A DNA stretch of 29,669 nt from an uncultured Lysobacter sp. (GTDB lineage: Bacteria; Pseudomonadota; Gammaproteobacteria; Xanthomonadales; Xanthomonadaceae), in assembly GCA_946480055.1 (NCBI GenBank), contig CAMLID010000038.1:1-29669 (forward strand). Reading direction: 5' to 3'. Below, piece after piece: positions 1 through 9,584 of this stretch. The position numbers and the translations under genes are program-made. The notes under the pieces are model-generated. The model was not told the origin of the DNA. It was given only the letters and a program-made list of their open reading frames with translations, and made no database searches. Within the stretch, counting starts at the first letter, position 1. Every line of letters begins with the position of its first letter.

Positions 1-75
1 AGCCGAGCCGAGCCGAGCCGAGCCGAGCCGAGCCGAGCCGAGCCGAGCCGAGCCGAGCCGGGCCGGGCCGGGCCA
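1..75. repeat. AGCCG pentanucleotide tandem repeat
   Basis: Twelve perfect head-to-tail copies of AGCCG fill positions 1-60. They are followed by degenerate GGCCG-type units to about position 75. The array begins at the window edge, so its full length is unknown. It ends a few bases before the stop codon of the minus-strand hydrolase at 80 and lies outside that reading frame. The unit length is not a multiple of three. Such arrays vary in copy number by replication slippage; any effect on a gene to the left cannot be judged here. Confidence 0.95.
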
Positions 76-79
76 GGCC

Positions 80-961
80 TCAAGGCAGACTGTCGTAGAC
101 CGAGCCGACGATCTGGGCCGGCTTGACCCAGTCCTGGCCCCAGCGCGGGTCCAGGTCGGCGGTCGGGGTGGCGGCCAGGACCTGTTCGCGGGTCCGGCCG
201 GCGCGCTTGAGCGTGGCGACGCGCTCGCGGACCTCGGCGAGCATGTCTCGCGCGGCCTTGAGATCGGCTTTGGTGCCGACCGGGCCGTGGCCGGCGACGA
301 TCCGGGTGCGCTCGTCGGCCAGGCCCAGGCCGCGGTCCAGGGCGGCGATCAGGCCGTCCACGGTGCCGCCGACGCCGGTGTCGATGATCGGGTAGAGGCC
401 GTTGAAGAAGCAGTCGCCCAGGTGCAGCACGTTGGCGGCCGGAAAGTGGACCAGCAGGTCACCGTCGGTGTGCGCGGCTGGCACATGGATCAGCCGTACC
501 TCCAGGTCGTCCAGGCGCACTCGGCCGTCGCCGATCAGGGTCACGTCCGGCAATGCGGCCGCGGGCAGGGGCGGGACGACCCGGTTGTGGTGCTTGAGGA
601 AGGTGGGCTCGGCCATGCGCCGGCGTGCGTTCTCGTGCGCGATCAGGGTGGCGCCGGTCGCGGCCAGCGCCTCGTTGCCGCCGGCATGGTCGCCGTGCCA
701 ATGGGTGTTGATCACGTAGCGCAGCGGCTTGCGGCCGGCCAGGGCCTGGCCCAGCGCCGGCGCGGCCTTGGCCGTTTCGCTGTCCACCATCAGCGCGCCG
801 TGTTCGGATTCGGCCAGCAACACGGTGGTGGCCGGGCCGTTCCAGACCGACAGTCCGGGCGCGAGCTCGACCCAGGCCGGTGCCGGCTCGGCGGCATGGA
901 CCGCGCCGTTCAGAACCAGGGCGAGGGCGATCAGGGCGGCGGAAACGTGGCGCGACGGCAT
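80..961 (-). CDS. Exported MBL-fold metallo-hydrolase
   Basis: A 293-residue protein of the metallo-beta-lactamase fold superfamily. Residues 1-24 form a signal peptide (basic start, hydrophobic ALIALALVLNGAVHA core, AxA-type cleavage near 23-24), so it probably acts in the periplasm. The metal-binding motif HWHGDH lies at 87-92, with further likely ligands His164, Asp183 (LGDCFF) and His225 (AGHGP), which is a complete di-zinc site. The substrate cannot be told from sequence. The fold covers beta-lactamases, lactonases, glyoxalase-II-like and quinoprotein-linked hydrolases, and nothing here proves drug resistance. The reading frame stays open upstream to 1765, but that part is antisense to map. 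The start at 961 is chosen because it begins the signal peptide. It is divergent from map, 96 bases apart. Confidence 0.85.
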   Translation of the reverse strand: MPSRHVSAALIALALVLNGAVHAAEPAPAWVELAPGLSVWNGPATTVLLAESEHGALMVDSETAKAAPALGQALAGRKPLRYVINTHWHGDHAGGNEALAATGATLIAHENARRRMAEPTFLKHHNRVVPPLPAAALPDVTLIGDGRVRLDDLEVRLIHVPAAHTDGDLLVHFPAANVLHLGDCFFNGLYPIIDTGVGGTVDGLIAALDRGLGLADERTRIVAGHGPVGTKADLKAARDMLAEVRERVATLKRAGRTREQVLAATPTADLDPRWGQDWVKPAQIVGSVYDSLP

Positions 962-1045
962 GCGGACTGCTCCGATTGGGCGGCTGAAGGCGACGGCGGC
1001 ACGCTGTGGACCGCGCGTCGCCATGATCGAAGGGCGTGAATAGGC

Positions 1046-1051
1046 GATAAT
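1046..1051 (+). promoter_or_regulatory. Candidate -10 element of map (possibly leaderless mRNA)
   Basis: GATAAT lies seven bases before the map ATG at 1058, so transcription would start at or next to the A of the start codon. No Shine-Dalgarno sequence is present between the two. No clear -35 hexamer is seen about 17 bases upstream. This is an inference from spacing only. Confidence 0.4.
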
Positions 1052-1057
1052 GCCCGC

Positions 1058-1834
1058 ATGCCCATTACCATCAAAACTCCGGACGAGATCGAGAAGATGC
1101 GCGTCGCCGGCCGCCTGGCCGCCGAAGTGCTGCAGATGATCGCCCCGCATGTGAAGCCCGGCGTCACCACCGAGGCCCTGGACAAGCTCTGCCACGACCA
1201 CATCGTGAACGTGCAGCAGGCGATTCCGGCCAACGTCGGCTACAAGGGTTTCCCGAAGACGGTCTGCACCTCGGTCAACAACGTCATCTGCCACGGCATT
1301 CCGAGCGAGTCCAAGGTCCTCAAGGAAGGCGACATCGTCAATATCGACGTCACGGTCATCAAGGACGGCTGGCACGGCGATACCAGCCGCATGTACATCG
1401 TCGGCGCGCCCTCGGTCATGGCCAAGCGCCTGGTCGACGTGACCCGCGAAGCGATGTTCCGCGGCATCCGCACGGTCAAGCCGGGCTCGACCCTGGGCGA
1501 CATCGGTGCGGCGATCCAGCAGTACGCCGAATCCGAACGCTTCAGCGTGGTGCGCGAGTACTGCGGCCACGGCATCGGCCGCATTTACCACGAAGACCCG
1601 CAGGTGCTGCATTACGGCCGCGCCGGCGAAGGTTTGGTGCTGAAGCCGGGCATGACCTTCACGATCGAACCGATGATCAACGAAGGCGCACGCCACACCA
1701 AGTTGTTGCCCGACGGCTGGACCGTGGTCACCAAGGACCGCAAGCTCTCGGCGCAGTGGGAGCACACGGTCGCGGTGACCGACGACGGCGTCGAGATCCT
1801 CACCCGGCTGCCCGGCGACGATAACGATTTATGA
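1058..1834 (+). CDS. map: Methionine aminopeptidase, type I
   Basis: Removes the N-terminal methionine from nascent proteins in the cytoplasm. The 258-residue length matches the short type I bacterial enzymes. All five metal ligands fall at the same numbers as in the E. coli enzyme: Asp97, Asp108, His171 (YCGHGIG), Glu204 (TIEPMI) and Glu235 (QWEHT). There is no zinc-finger extension. The start has no ribosome binding site but sits just after a GATAAT box. Its stop codon overlaps the glnD start (ATGA at 1831-1834), indicating translational coupling. It is the first gene of an operon running through glnD, dapD, an ArsC-like gene and dapE. Confidence 0.97.
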   Translation: MPITIKTPDEIEKMRVAGRLAAEVLQMIAPHVKPGVTTEALDKLCHDHIVNVQQAIPANVGYKGFPKTVCTSVNNVICHGIPSESKVLKEGDIVNIDVTVIKDGWHGDTSRMYIVGAPSVMAKRLVDVTREAMFRGIRTVKPGSTLGDIGAAIQQYAESERFSVVREYCGHGIGRIYHEDPQVLHYGRAGEGLVLKPGMTFTIEPMINEGARHTKLLPDGWTVVTKDRKLSAQWEHTVAVTDDGVEILTRLPGDDNDL

Positions 1835-4509
1835 CCGGTAGCGCCGCCGCCGGCTCGGGCCCGGCGGAGCCGGGTGCAACGGCGCACGGCGCCGAGCGGG
1901 CGGCGTCGATTCGCGCGGCCTTGAGCGCGGTCGACGCGGCGCTGGCGCAACGCTTCGACGCCGGCGCCGAAGTCGATATCGACCGCCTGCTACGCGTGCG
2001 CGCCGACACCGTCGACGCCGAAGTACGCGCGGCCTGGCGCGACTGCATCGCCGCCGACGCGCCGTTGGCGCTATTCGCGGTCGGTGGTTACGGCCGCGGC
2101 GAGCTGTTCCCGCAATCCGACATCGATCTGCTGGTGCTGGCCGAGCCCGAGGCCCAGACAGCGCAGGCCGAAGCCCTGGGCCGCTTCTTCACCCTGCTGT
2201 GGGACGCCGGCCTGCCGGTCGGCCACGCCGTGCGTTCGGCCGCGCAGTGCACCGAGGCCGCGGCCGACATCACTGTGCTCACCGCGATGCTGGAAGCGCG
2301 CCCGCTCTCGGCCGACCACCACGCCGGCGCGACCCTGCAGGCCGCGATCGCGCCGCTGTACGTGTGGCCGGCGCGCGAGTTCTTCCTGGCCAAGCGCGAA
2401 GAACTGCGCCAGCGCCATGCCCGCTACGGCGACACCGCCGACAACCTCGAACCCAATCTCAAGGAAGGCCCCGGCGGCCTGCGCGACGTCCAGACCCTGC
2501 ACTGGATGGCCCTGCGCATCATCGGCACCGCCGACCTCGAATCGCTGGTCGCGATCGGCCAGCTCGGCACCGACGAACTGACCACCCTGGAACGCGAACG
2601 CCGCGCCCTGTCGCGGCTGCGCTTCGGCCTGCACCTGGTCGCACGCAAGCGCGAGGAACGGCTGCGCTTCGACTACCAGAAGCTGCTGGCCGAACGCCTG
2701 GGCCACGTCGACAACGCCGACAACCTCGCCGTCGAACAGATGATGCAGGGCTTCTACCGCAGCGCCGCGCTGGTGCTGCGGATCGGCGAGCGCCTGCTGC
2801 AGCGCTACGAGGAGCAGATCGAAGGCGAGCCGGCGCCGGTGCCGCTGCGCGGCGCGTTCGAGGACTTCGAACTGCGCCGCGACTACATCGCCGCGCGCTC
2901 GCCGCAATGGCCGCGCGACGCCGACGACGTCTTCGCCCTGTTCGCGGCCTGGGCCGAGCACGATGCGGTGCGTGGCCTGCATTCGCGCACCGCGCGCGCG
3001 CTGGCCGAATCGCTGGCGCGCATCCCCAGTTTCGACGCGGCCGAACCGGCGCTGCGCGAACGCTTCCTGGCGATCCTGCGCGGCCCGCATCCGGTCCACG
3101 CGCTCGAACGCATGGCCCGCCTGGGCGTGCTCGGACGCTGGATTCCGGCGTTCTCGAAAGTCTCCGGGCGCATGCAGTTCGACCTGTTCCACGTCTATAC
3201 GGTCGATCAGCACACTCTGGCGGTGCTGCGTAATCTGGCGCGCTTCGCTTCGGGTGTGGCCGACGAGCGTTTCAGCATCGCCCACGAAGTCTGGCCGCGC
3301 CTGCGCAAGCCGGAACTGCTGCTGTTGGCCGGCCTGTTCCACGACATCGCCAAGGGCCGCGGCGGCGACCATTCCGAACTCGGCGGCGAAGACGCGCGCG
3401 TGTTCGGCACGGTCATGGGCTTGAGCGAATCCGACACCGCGCTGATCGAATGGCTGGTGCGCCAGCACCTACTGATGTCGGTGACCGCACAGAAACAGGA
3501 CATCGCCGATCCGGAAGTGATCCACCGCTTCGCCGGCAAGGTCGCCGATCGAGAACGCCTGGATCATCTGTATCTGCTGACCTGCGCCGACATCGCCGGC
3601 ACCTCGCCCAAGCTGTGGAACGCGTGGAAGGACCGGCTGATGGCCGACCTCTACACCGCCACCCGCCTGGCGCTGCGGCGCGGCCTGGAACACCCGGTCG
3701 CCGGCGCCGAACGCGCCGCCGAAACCCGCGCCGCCGCGCACGCCATGCTGACCGCGTTCGGCAGCGGCGACGACGAAATCGCGGCGCTGTTCGCGCGCAT
3801 GCCCGAGATCGGCTTCCAGCGCGGCCGCCCCGACCAGATCGCCTGGCAAGCCGCCTCGCTGCGCGGCGTGTTGGTCGGCGAAACCCGCGTGCGTGCGCGC
3901 CCGGTCAGCGCTCTCGCCGGCGCGCTCGAGGTGTTCGTGCATTCGCCCGACCGCGACGGCCTGTTCGCCGCGATCGTAGCCACGCTCGATCGCCTGGGCC
4001 TGGCGATCCAGCAGGCGCGTGTGCTCGATGGCCCGCAGGGCACGATCTTCGACACTTTCGAAGTCGTACCCACCGACCCGCGCCATCCGCCGTCGGCCGA
4101 GGAGGTCGAACGCCGCCTCGCCGCGACCCTGGCCGCGCCGCTGGATCGGGTCAAGCCCGCGCGCCGCGCTCAGCCGCGCCATCTCAAGCATTTCCGCATC
4201 GTGCCGCTGATCGGTTTCAACACCGTCGACAAATCCGGCAGCGACAGCGCCGGCGGCGCCGGCGAACGCACCCTGCTCAGCCTGGTCTGCACCGACCGGC
4301 CGGGCCTGCTCGCCGACGTCGCCATGACCTTGCGCAACCAGGCGCTGCGCGTGCACGACGCGCGTATCGCCACTTTCGGCGAACGCGCCGAAGACATGTT
4401 CCAGATCACCAGCCCCGACACCGACGGGCGCGACCGCGCGCTCGACGAAACGCAACAGCAGGCACTGCGCGACGCGCTGCTCGCCTGCCTGGAAGGAGAC
4501 CATCGATGA
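1831..4509 (+). CDS. glnD: Bifunctional PII uridylyltransferase/uridylyl-removing enzyme
   Basis: GlnD is the glutamine sensor of the nitrogen response. It uridylylates PII (GlnB/GlnK) when glutamine is low and removes UMP when it is high. At 892 residues it has normal family length and order. The nucleotidyltransferase motif [15 protein letters not shown] is at 85-99 (catalytic Asp97 and Asp99). The HD hydrolase motif GLFHDIAKG has His504-Asp505. Two C-terminal ACT domains begin near 701 ([13 protein letters not shown]) and 815 ([13 protein letters not shown]) and would bind glutamine. The N-terminal 25 residues are Gly/Ala/Pro-rich and variable. It overlaps map by four bases at its start and dapD by four at its end. 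Both catalytic centres look intact. Confidence 0.96.
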   Translation: MTGSAAAGSGPAEPGATAHGAERAASIRAALSAVDAALAQRFDAGAEVDIDRLLRVRADTVDAEVRAAWRDCIAADAPLALFAVGGYGRGELFPQSDIDLLVLAEPEAQTAQAEALGRFFTLLWDAGLPVGHAVRSAAQCTEAAADITVLTAMLEARPLSADHHAGATLQAAIAPLYVWPAREFFLAKREELRQRHARYGDTADNLEPNLKEGPGGLRDVQTLHWMALRIIGTADLESLVAIGQLGTDELTTLERERRALSRLRFGLHLVARKREERLRFDYQKLLAERLGHVDNADNLAVEQMMQGFYRSAALVLRIGERLLQRYEEQIEGEPAPVPLRGAFEDFELRRDYIAARSPQWPRDADDVFALFAAWAEHDAVRGLHSRTARALAESLARIPSFDAAEPALRERFLAILRGPHPVHALERMARLGVLGRWIPAFSKVSGRMQFDLFHVYTVDQHTLAVLRNLARFASGVADERFSIAHEVWPRLRKPELLLLAGLFHDIAKGRGGDHSELGGEDARVFGTVMGLSESDTALIEWLVRQHLLMSVTAQKQDIADPEVIHRFAGKVADRERLDHLYLLTCADIAGTSPKLWNAWKDRLMADLYTATRLALRRGLEHPVAGAERAAETRAAAHAMLTAFGSGDDEIAALFARMPEIGFQRGRPDQIAWQAASLRGVLVGETRVRARPVSALAGALEVFVHSPDRDGLFAAIVATLDRLGLAIQQARVLDGPQGTIFDTFEVVPTDPRHPPSAEEVERRLAATLAAPLDRVKPARRAQPRHLKHFRIVPLIGFNTVDKSGSDSAGGAGERTLLSLVCTDRPGLLADVAMTLRNQALRVHDARIATFGERAEDMFQITSPDTDGRDRALDETQQQALRDALLACLEGDHR

Positions 4510-5399
4510 GCCCCGCCAAGACCGCCAAGAAGACCGTCCGCAAGAAGACCGCGCCCAAGGCGCCGGGCATCGACGAACTCAAGTTCATGATCGACAGCGC
4601 GTTCGAGCGCCGCACGATGCTGACGCCGGACGAGATCGAAGGCTCGACGCGGCCGACCGTGGAGCGGGTGATCTCGGGCTTGGAACAGGGCGAGTTCCGC
4701 GTCGCCGAACCGGACGGCAAGGGCGGCTGGACCGTCAACGAGTGGCTGAAGAAGGCCGTGCTGCTGTACTTCCGCGTCAACGAGATGCAACTGGTCGAAG
4801 CCGATCCGGCGCCGTTCTGGGACAAGATCCCGGCGCGCTTCGAAGGCTACGGCGAAGCCGACTTCCGCAAGCTCGGCGCGCGCGTCGTGCCCGGCGCGAT
4901 CGCCCGCCGCGGCGCCCACATCGGCAAGGACGTGGTGCTGATGCCGAGCTTCGTCAACATCGGCGCCCACGTCGGCGAAGGCACCATGGTCGACACCTGG
5001 GCCACAGTCGGCTCCTGCGCCCAGATCGGCAAGCACTGCCACCTCTCCGGCGGCGCCGGCATCGGCGGCGTACTGGAACCGCTGCAGGCCTCGCCGACCA
5101 TCATCGAAGACCACTGTTTCATCGGCGCGCGTTCGGAAGTGGTCGAAGGTTTCGTCGTCGGCCACCACAGCGTGATCGGCATGGGCGTGTTCCTGGGCCA
5201 GAGCACCCGCGTCTACAACCGCGCCACCGGCGAAATCAGTTACGGCTACGTACCGCCGTACAGCGTCGTCGTGTCCGGCCAGCTGCCGGCGAAGGACGGC
5301 TCGCATTCGCTGTACTGCGCCGTGATCGTGAAGCAGGTCGACGCCAAGACGCTGTCGAAGACCAGCATCAATGATCTGCTGCGCGGCCTGGCCGACTGA
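4506..5399 (+). CDS. dapD: 2,3,4,5-tetrahydropyridine-2,6-dicarboxylate N-succinyltransferase
   Basis: Succinyl-CoA-dependent step of the succinylase branch of diaminopimelate/lysine synthesis. The 297-residue protein carries the family's helical N-terminal domain, then a left-handed parallel beta-helix of hexapeptide repeats at about 125-235 (for example [19 protein letters not shown]). The [14 protein letters not shown] segment near the C-terminus is typical. A Lys/Ala-rich extension of about 20 residues precedes the usual start, making it longer than the 274-residue E. coli enzyme. The ATG at 4506 is supported by AAGGAG at 4493-4498 and by a four-base overlap with the glnD stop. It works in the same pathway as dapE, one gene downstream. 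Confidence 0.96.
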   Translation: MSPAKTAKKTVRKKTAPKAPGIDELKFMIDSAFERRTMLTPDEIEGSTRPTVERVISGLEQGEFRVAEPDGKGGWTVNEWLKKAVLLYFRVNEMQLVEADPAPFWDKIPARFEGYGEADFRKLGARVVPGAIARRGAHIGKDVVLMPSFVNIGAHVGEGTMVDTWATVGSCAQIGKHCHLSGGAGIGGVLEPLQASPTIIEDHCFIGARSEVVEGFVVGHHSVIGMGVFLGQSTRVYNRATGEISYGYVPPYSVVVSGQLPAKDGSHSLYCAVIVKQVDAKTLSKTSINDLLRGLAD

Positions 5400-5411
5400 G
5401 GGCGCCGCCGC

Positions 5412-5771
5412 ATGACCACGCTCTACGGCTTGAACAATTGCGACACCTGCAAGAAGGCCCGCAAGTGGCTGGACCGCTTCGGCGTCGCGCATGCCTTCGT
5501 CGATTACCGCGATAACCGGCAGACGCCGGAGACGCTGCTCGGCTGGCGCGACCAACTCGGCGGCTGGGACGCGATGATCAACAAGTCCTCGACCACCTGG
5601 CGCACGCTGCCGCCGAACCGCAAGGAACCGGCTTCGGATGCGGAGTGGAAGCTGCTGCTGAAGGAGTACCCGCAGCTGATCCGGCGCCCGCTCGTGGTCG
5701 GCGACGACGGCTCGGTCACCCAGGGCTTCAGCGACAACGGGTTCAAGCAGCGCTTCGGGATCGGTTTGTGA
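5412..5771 (+). CDS. ArsC/Spx-family thioredoxin-fold protein (YffB-like)
   Basis: A 119-residue protein of the ArsC/Spx thioredoxin-fold family. It starts [16 protein letters not shown], with a CxxC pair (Cys10, Cys13) in the redox position. It resembles E. coli YffB, which is also encoded next to dapE. True arsenate reductases of this family have a single active cysteine and an arsenic operon; neither the neighbours nor the CxxC motif favours that role here. The function is unknown; a glutathione- or thiol-dependent reductase activity is inference. It lies 12 bases after dapD, and its TGA overlaps the GTG start of dapE (GTGA at 5768-5771), so it is made together with the two lysine enzymes. 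Confidence 0.85.
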   Translation: MTTLYGLNNCDTCKKARKWLDRFGVAHAFVDYRDNRQTPETLLGWRDQLGGWDAMINKSSTTWRTLPPNRKEPASDAEWKLLLKEYPQLIRRPLVVGDDGSVTQGFSDNGFKQRFGIGL

Positions 5772-6922
5772 GCGCGGCGCCGGCCAGTGAGGTTCTGGCG
5801 CTGACCTGCGACCTGATCGCGCGTCCCTCGGTCACGCCCGACGACCTGGGCTGCCAGCGCATGATCGCCGAACGACTGACCCAGGCGGGTTTCGCCTGCG
5901 AGCACCTGCGCTACGGCGACGTCGACAATTTGTGGGCCGTGCACGGTGCCGGCACGGGACCTACGCTGGTGTTGCTCGGCCATACCGACGTGGTTCCGTC
6001 CGGCCCGGTCGATGCCTGGGCCAGCGATCCTTATCTGCCGGAAATACGCGACGGCGTGCTGTACGGCCGCGGCGCGGCCGACATGAAGGGCAGCGTGGCC
6101 GCGTTCGTGATCGCGCTGGAGCGCTTCGCCGCGGCGCATCCGCAGCATCCGGGCCGCGTCGCCTTGCTGCTGACTTCGGACGAAGAGGGCGACGCCATCG
6201 ACGGCGTGCGCCGCGTCGCCGACACCTTCCACGCGCGCGGCGAGCGCATCGACTGGTGCGTGACCGGCGAGCCCTCGTCGACGAGCAAGCTCGGCGATCT
6301 GCTGCGTGTCGGCCGTCGCGGCACCTTGTCGGCGACCTTGAACGTGACCGGCGTGCAGGGCCATGTCGCCTATCCGGACAAGGCGCGCAATCCGATCCAC
6401 CAGGCGATGCCGGCGCTGTCCGAACTCGCTGCGCGGCGCTGGGACGAGGGTTACGAGACCTTCCCGCCGACCAGCTTCCAGATCAGCAACGTGCACGCCG
6501 GCACCGGTGCCAACAATGTGATCCCGGGCGAGCTGCAGGTGTTGTTCAACCTGCGCTACAACCCGAGCTGGAACGCGGAGAGCCTGGAGCGCGAGTGCGA
6601 GCAGGTGCTGCGCGCGCACGGGCTGGAGTACGAGATCCGCTGGTTCCGCGGTGGCGAACCGTTCTACACGCCGGAAGGGCCGCTGCGCGCCGCCGCGCGC
6701 GAAGTGCTGACGGGCTTCGTCGGCGCGGCGCCGGAAGAAAGCACCGGCGGCGGCACCTCCGACGCGCGCTTCATCGCTCCGCTGGGCGCGCAATGCATCG
6801 AGATCGGCCCGATCAACGCCAGCATCCACAAGATCGACGAAAACGTGTCGGTCGCCGATCTGGAAGCGCTGCCGGGTTTGTATCTGGCCTTGATCGAGCG
6901 GTTGCTGTTGCGGGCGGCGTAG
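5768..6922 (+). CDS. dapE: Succinyl-diaminopimelate desuccinylase
   Basis: Hydrolyses N-succinyl-LL-diaminopimelate to LL-DAP and succinate, giving the lysine and peptidoglycan precursor. The 384-residue protein is an M20-family di-zinc peptidase. Visible metal and catalytic residues are His72 (GHTDVVP), Asp105 (GRGAADMKG), Glu139-Glu140 (TSDEEGD), Glu168 (TGEPSS) and His354 ([10 protein letters not shown]). The conserved [11 protein letters not shown] segment is present. The GTG start at 5768 is chosen because it gives the family's normal N-terminus and overlaps the preceding stop; the frame open upstream of it is only a shadow inside the ArsC-like gene. It is the last gene of the operon and is followed by a hairpin repeat. 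Confidence 0.96.
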   Translation: MSAAPASEVLALTCDLIARPSVTPDDLGCQRMIAERLTQAGFACEHLRYGDVDNLWAVHGAGTGPTLVLLGHTDVVPSGPVDAWASDPYLPEIRDGVLYGRGAADMKGSVAAFVIALERFAAAHPQHPGRVALLLTSDEEGDAIDGVRRVADTFHARGERIDWCVTGEPSSTSKLGDLLRVGRRGTLSATLNVTGVQGHVAYPDKARNPIHQAMPALSELAARRWDEGYETFPPTSFQISNVHAGTGANNVIPGELQVLFNLRYNPSWNAESLERECEQVLRAHGLEYEIRWFRGGEPFYTPEGPLRAAAREVLTGFVGAAPEESTGGGTSDARFIAPLGAQCIEIGPINASIHKIDENVSVADLEALPGLYLALIERLLLRAA

Positions 6923-6977
6923 TCGCTCGATTGCACCGATGGCGCGTGGCTAGCTCCTCACCGAATGAAGTGTCGTA

Positions 6978-7038
6978 ATCGCGGCTCACGCCGCCCCCAC
7001 AGAATGCCGGCATCACCGCTCTCTGTGGGAGCCGCGAT
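6978..7038. repeat. Intergenic REP-like hairpin
   Basis: An interrupted inverted repeat between convergent dapE and the acylase gene. ATCGCGGCT (6978-6986) pairs with AGCCGCGAT (7030-7038), and CCCACAGA (6996-7003) pairs with TCTGTGGG (7022-7029). A nine-base bulge interrupts the left arm, and a small palindrome (ATGCCGGCAT, 7004-7013) lies in the loop. The form resembles short palindromic repeats common between genes in Xanthomonadaceae and Pseudomonas. It could also act as a bidirectional transcription end, although there is no U-run. Confidence 0.6.
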
Positions 7039-7083
7039 CGCGCAAACCACGAACGGCTGCGCGATCTCCACATTCGCCGCGCC

Positions 7084-9447
7084 TCAGCGCGGCTTGAACG
7101 TCAAGGTATAGCGCGTCGCCCCGGGCAGGAACGGCGACGCCCGGCCCTGCACCCAATCGTCGTGGCCCGCGCCCCAGTAGGGCGACAGCGGGTGGCCGCT
7201 CTGGCCGCCGGGCATGTGGATGATGCCTTCGGCCTCGTGTCCGGGCGCGATCACCATGCGCTCGGAGGCGCCGAAGTCCTTGCGTTGCACGCGCGGCATG
7301 GCGACGTCGCCGGGCAGTTCGTCCGCGGGCATGCACAGCACCGGCTTGGCGAAGTCGGGCAGGGCGCGCGACAGCGGGTGGCAGATCGCGGCGGTATTGC
7401 GTTCGCCCCAGCGCCGCTCGCCCAGCGGTCCCTGTTTGGCGAGATCGTCGCGAACCTGGCGCGCGGCGTCCTCGAACAGCGCGTCCCAGCTCGGATAGCG
7501 GCGCGGCAGCAGGTGCGCCGGCCGCTGCGTGACCAGCGGCCAGGCCACGCCTTCGAACTGCGGCAGTTCCGGCATCTCGAAGTCGCGGCCCTGCTGCGCC
7601 CGCGCCGGCGCGGTCAGGCCGTCGATCAGGCGGTCGTGCACGGCCAGGCGCCAGGAGCGCACCAGCCGGTAGCTCACCGATTCCGGCACCGCACGGCCTT
7701 CCCAATGCGCGGCCGCGGTCGCCAGTTCGGTCAGCGCCGGCGAATCCTTCGAGCGTGCCGCCTGGTCGCGCAGCAGGGTCCACCAGCGCGCGAGGAAGAC
7801 CGCGCGGTCGTCGAGTTGGACCCGCAGCAGGTCGCGTTCGTCGAGGCGCTGCTTGGACATCAGGTCGTTGCGGATCTGCTGCGCGCGCGCGCCCAGCACC
7901 AGGCCGCCGTCGCCGATGCGCGCCAGCTCGGCGCCTTCGAGAGTGCGCGAATTCGCGGTCCACAGGCGCCCGCCGGGCGGGTCGATCAGTTGCGGCGCGA
8001 CGTCGGTGCGCAAGCCCCACGGCGGGCAGGCCGCGGCCGCGTCGGCGGCCAGCGGCACCGCGCCGGTGCAGGCCGGCGCGCGCTGCGGGATCGGGCCGAG
8101 CAGGCGCCAGCCGATCCGGCCTTCGCGATCGCCGACCAACAGGTTCTGCACCGGCATCGCCACGCCCTGGGCGTCGCGCATGGCTTCGTCCAGCGATTGC
8201 GCGCGCACCAGTTTCGCCAGGCCCAGGTTGAGCCCGCCGGGCAGGTGCGCCGACCAGCGCAGCGCGAGCGCGCTGCCGTCGGCGTTGTCGTGCATCAACG
8301 GGCCCCAGGCGGTCTCGCGCACGCGCAGCACGCGCGCGGCCTCGCCCTTGACCTCGATGCGCTCCTCGTAGGTGCGCAGCCCGGCGCAGGCCTTGGGCGC
8401 GGCGCCGGCGCAACCGGGCGCGATCGCCCAATCCAGCCAGTCGCCGTAGCTGTTGGTGAAGCCCCAGGCGATGCGGCCGTTGCTGCCGACCACCAGCGCC
8501 GGCAGGCCGGGCAGGGTGAAGCCGCCGGCGTCGATGCGGCCGCCGGGCACGCGCGGGTCGGCGTAGCGCAGGCGCGCGCGGAACCACAGGTTGGGCGTGC
8601 GCAGGCCCAGGTGCATGTCGTCGGCGACGATGGCGCGGCCGTCGCGCGTGCGCATGCCAGCGACGGCGAAATTGTTGCTGCCGACTTCGTTGCGGCGCGG
8701 CACTTCCGCCAGGGTTTCGTCGGCGGGTGCGGGCAGGGTGCGCAGGTTCAGGGTGGCCGCGTCGGGCAGTTGGGTGTCGCCGCGGGCGTTGCCGAACAGC
8801 GGCGCGTCCCAGCTGCTGCCGTCGTGGGTCAGCAAGGCGTACAGGTCCGCGGGCAGGGCCGGGCGCAGCTTCCACAATGCGCGTTCGCGCAGGTTGTCGG
8901 CGTCCTGCAGGTCGAAGTACATCGCATAGCCGACCAGGGCCGAGTCGGCCAACTGCCAACGCGCCGGTTCGGTTCCCAGCAGCAGATAGGGCCAGGGCCG
9001 GGCGCGCAGCGCGGTCAGGCCGTCGTTGACGCCGTCGGTGTAGGCCTGCAGCAGCGGGCGCTGCTCGCCGGCGAAACTGTCCAGGTGTTGTTCGGTGCGC
9101 GCGCGCAGCCGGTGCATGCGCCGGCGCTGGTCGACTTTGACCGCGATCGGCCCGAACAGCGCCGACAGCTCGCCGGCCGCGGTGCGGCGCAGCAGGTCCA
9201 TCTCGAAGTAGCGTTCCTGGGCGTGTATGTAGCCCAGCGCGCGGATCGCGTCGGCTTCGCTGGCGGCGTCGATGGTGACCACGCCCTGGGCGTCCCGTTG
9301 CACGGTCACCGGGGCCGACAGGCCTTGCAGGCTCAGTTCGCCGTCCAACTGCGGCAGGCTGCCGCGCAGCAGCCACCAGGCGCCCACGCCTGCGATCAGT
9401 ACCACCACCAGCAGCGCCAGCAGGCCGCGCTTGATCCAATGTGCCAT
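7084..9447 (-). CDS. Penicillin acylase family protein (Ntn hydrolase)
   Basis: A 787-residue protein of the penicillin G acylase / N-acyl-homoserine-lactone acylase family. These are made as a precursor and cut autocatalytically before an N-terminal nucleophile serine. The motif GSNNFAV places that serine at 257, giving an alpha chain, a spacer and a beta chain of about 530 residues. Residues 7-27 form a hydrophobic segment after MAHWIKRG, so it is exported or anchored, and it probably works in the periplasm. Typical family segments are DMHLGLRTPNLWF and the IAWGFTNSYGDW region. The start at 9447 is backed by GGAGGGGA just upstream. The substrate (beta-lactam, acyl-homoserine lactone or other amide) cannot be decided from sequence. 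Confidence 0.88.
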   Translation of the reverse strand: MAHWIKRGLLALLVVVLIAGVGAWWLLRGSLPQLDGELSLQGLSAPVTVQRDAQGVVTIDAASEADAIRALGYIHAQERYFEMDLLRRTAAGELSALFGPIAVKVDQRRRMHRLRARTEQHLDSFAGEQRPLLQAYTDGVNDGLTALRARPWPYLLLGTEPARWQLADSALVGYAMYFDLQDADNLRERALWKLRPALPADLYALLTHDGSSWDAPLFGNARGDTQLPDAATLNLRTLPAPADETLAEVPRRNEVGSNNFAVAGMRTRDGRAIVADDMHLGLRTPNLWFRARLRYADPRVPGGRIDAGGFTLPGLPALVVGSNGRIAWGFTNSYGDWLDWAIAPGCAGAAPKACAGLRTYEERIEVKGEAARVLRVRETAWGPLMHDNADGSALALRWSAHLPGGLNLGLAKLVRAQSLDEAMRDAQGVAMPVQNLLVGDREGRIGWRLLGPIPQRAPACTGAVPLAADAAAACPPWGLRTDVAPQLIDPPGGRLWTANSRTLEGAELARIGDGGLVLGARAQQIRNDLMSKQRLDERDLLRVQLDDRAVFLARWWTLLRDQAARSKDSPALTELATAAAHWEGRAVPESVSYRLVRSWRLAVHDRLIDGLTAPARAQQGRDFEMPELPQFEGVAWPLVTQRPAHLLPRRYPSWDALFEDAARQVRDDLAKQGPLGERRWGERNTAAICHPLSRALPDFAKPVLCMPADELPGDVAMPRVQRKDFGASERMVIAPGHEAEGIIHMPGGQSGHPLSPYWGAGHDDWVQGRASPFLPGATRYTLTFKPR

Positions 9448-9549
9448 GAGGTCCCCTCCGCGGCGCAGCTTAGCCGATTGGCCGGCCCGCCCAGACGGCC
9501 GCACTGGCACCGATGAACTGCCAGGTGAAGGTGAGAGCGGATGGAGCGC

Positions 9550-9578
9550 TTGCAAACCGTCCCGGCCTCAAGCAGGAT
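9550..9578 (+). promoter_or_regulatory. Candidate promoter of the asnB leader
   Basis: TTGCAA (9550-9555) and CAGGAT (9573-9578) are separated by 17 bases, a fair sigma-70 match. The start site would then fall at about 9585, which is the leader peptide's ATG, so the transcript could be leaderless. Alternatively AGGA (9574-9577), seven bases before the ATG, is a ribosome binding site and the promoter lies further upstream. The two readings exclude each other. Confidence 0.35.
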
Positions 9579-9584
9579 CGAGCC

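Noticed and set aside
1..75. CRISPR array
   Set aside because: The repeats are five bases long and have no spacers.
962..1765. Upstream extension of the hydrolase reading frame
   Set aside because: It lies antisense to map, which has all catalytic residues; the signal peptide begins at 961.
2071..5555. Long minus-strand frames opposite glnD and dapD
   Set aside because: They are GC-driven shadows with His/Arg/Gln-rich translations and no motifs; the plus-strand genes are unambiguous.
5412..5771. Arsenate reductase for arsenic resistance
   Set aside because: The protein has a CxxC motif and lies in a lysine operon, with no ars genes nearby.
7162..9516. Long plus-strand frame opposite the acylase
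   Set aside because: It is a low-complexity translation antisense to a gene with an intact SNN motif and signal anchor.
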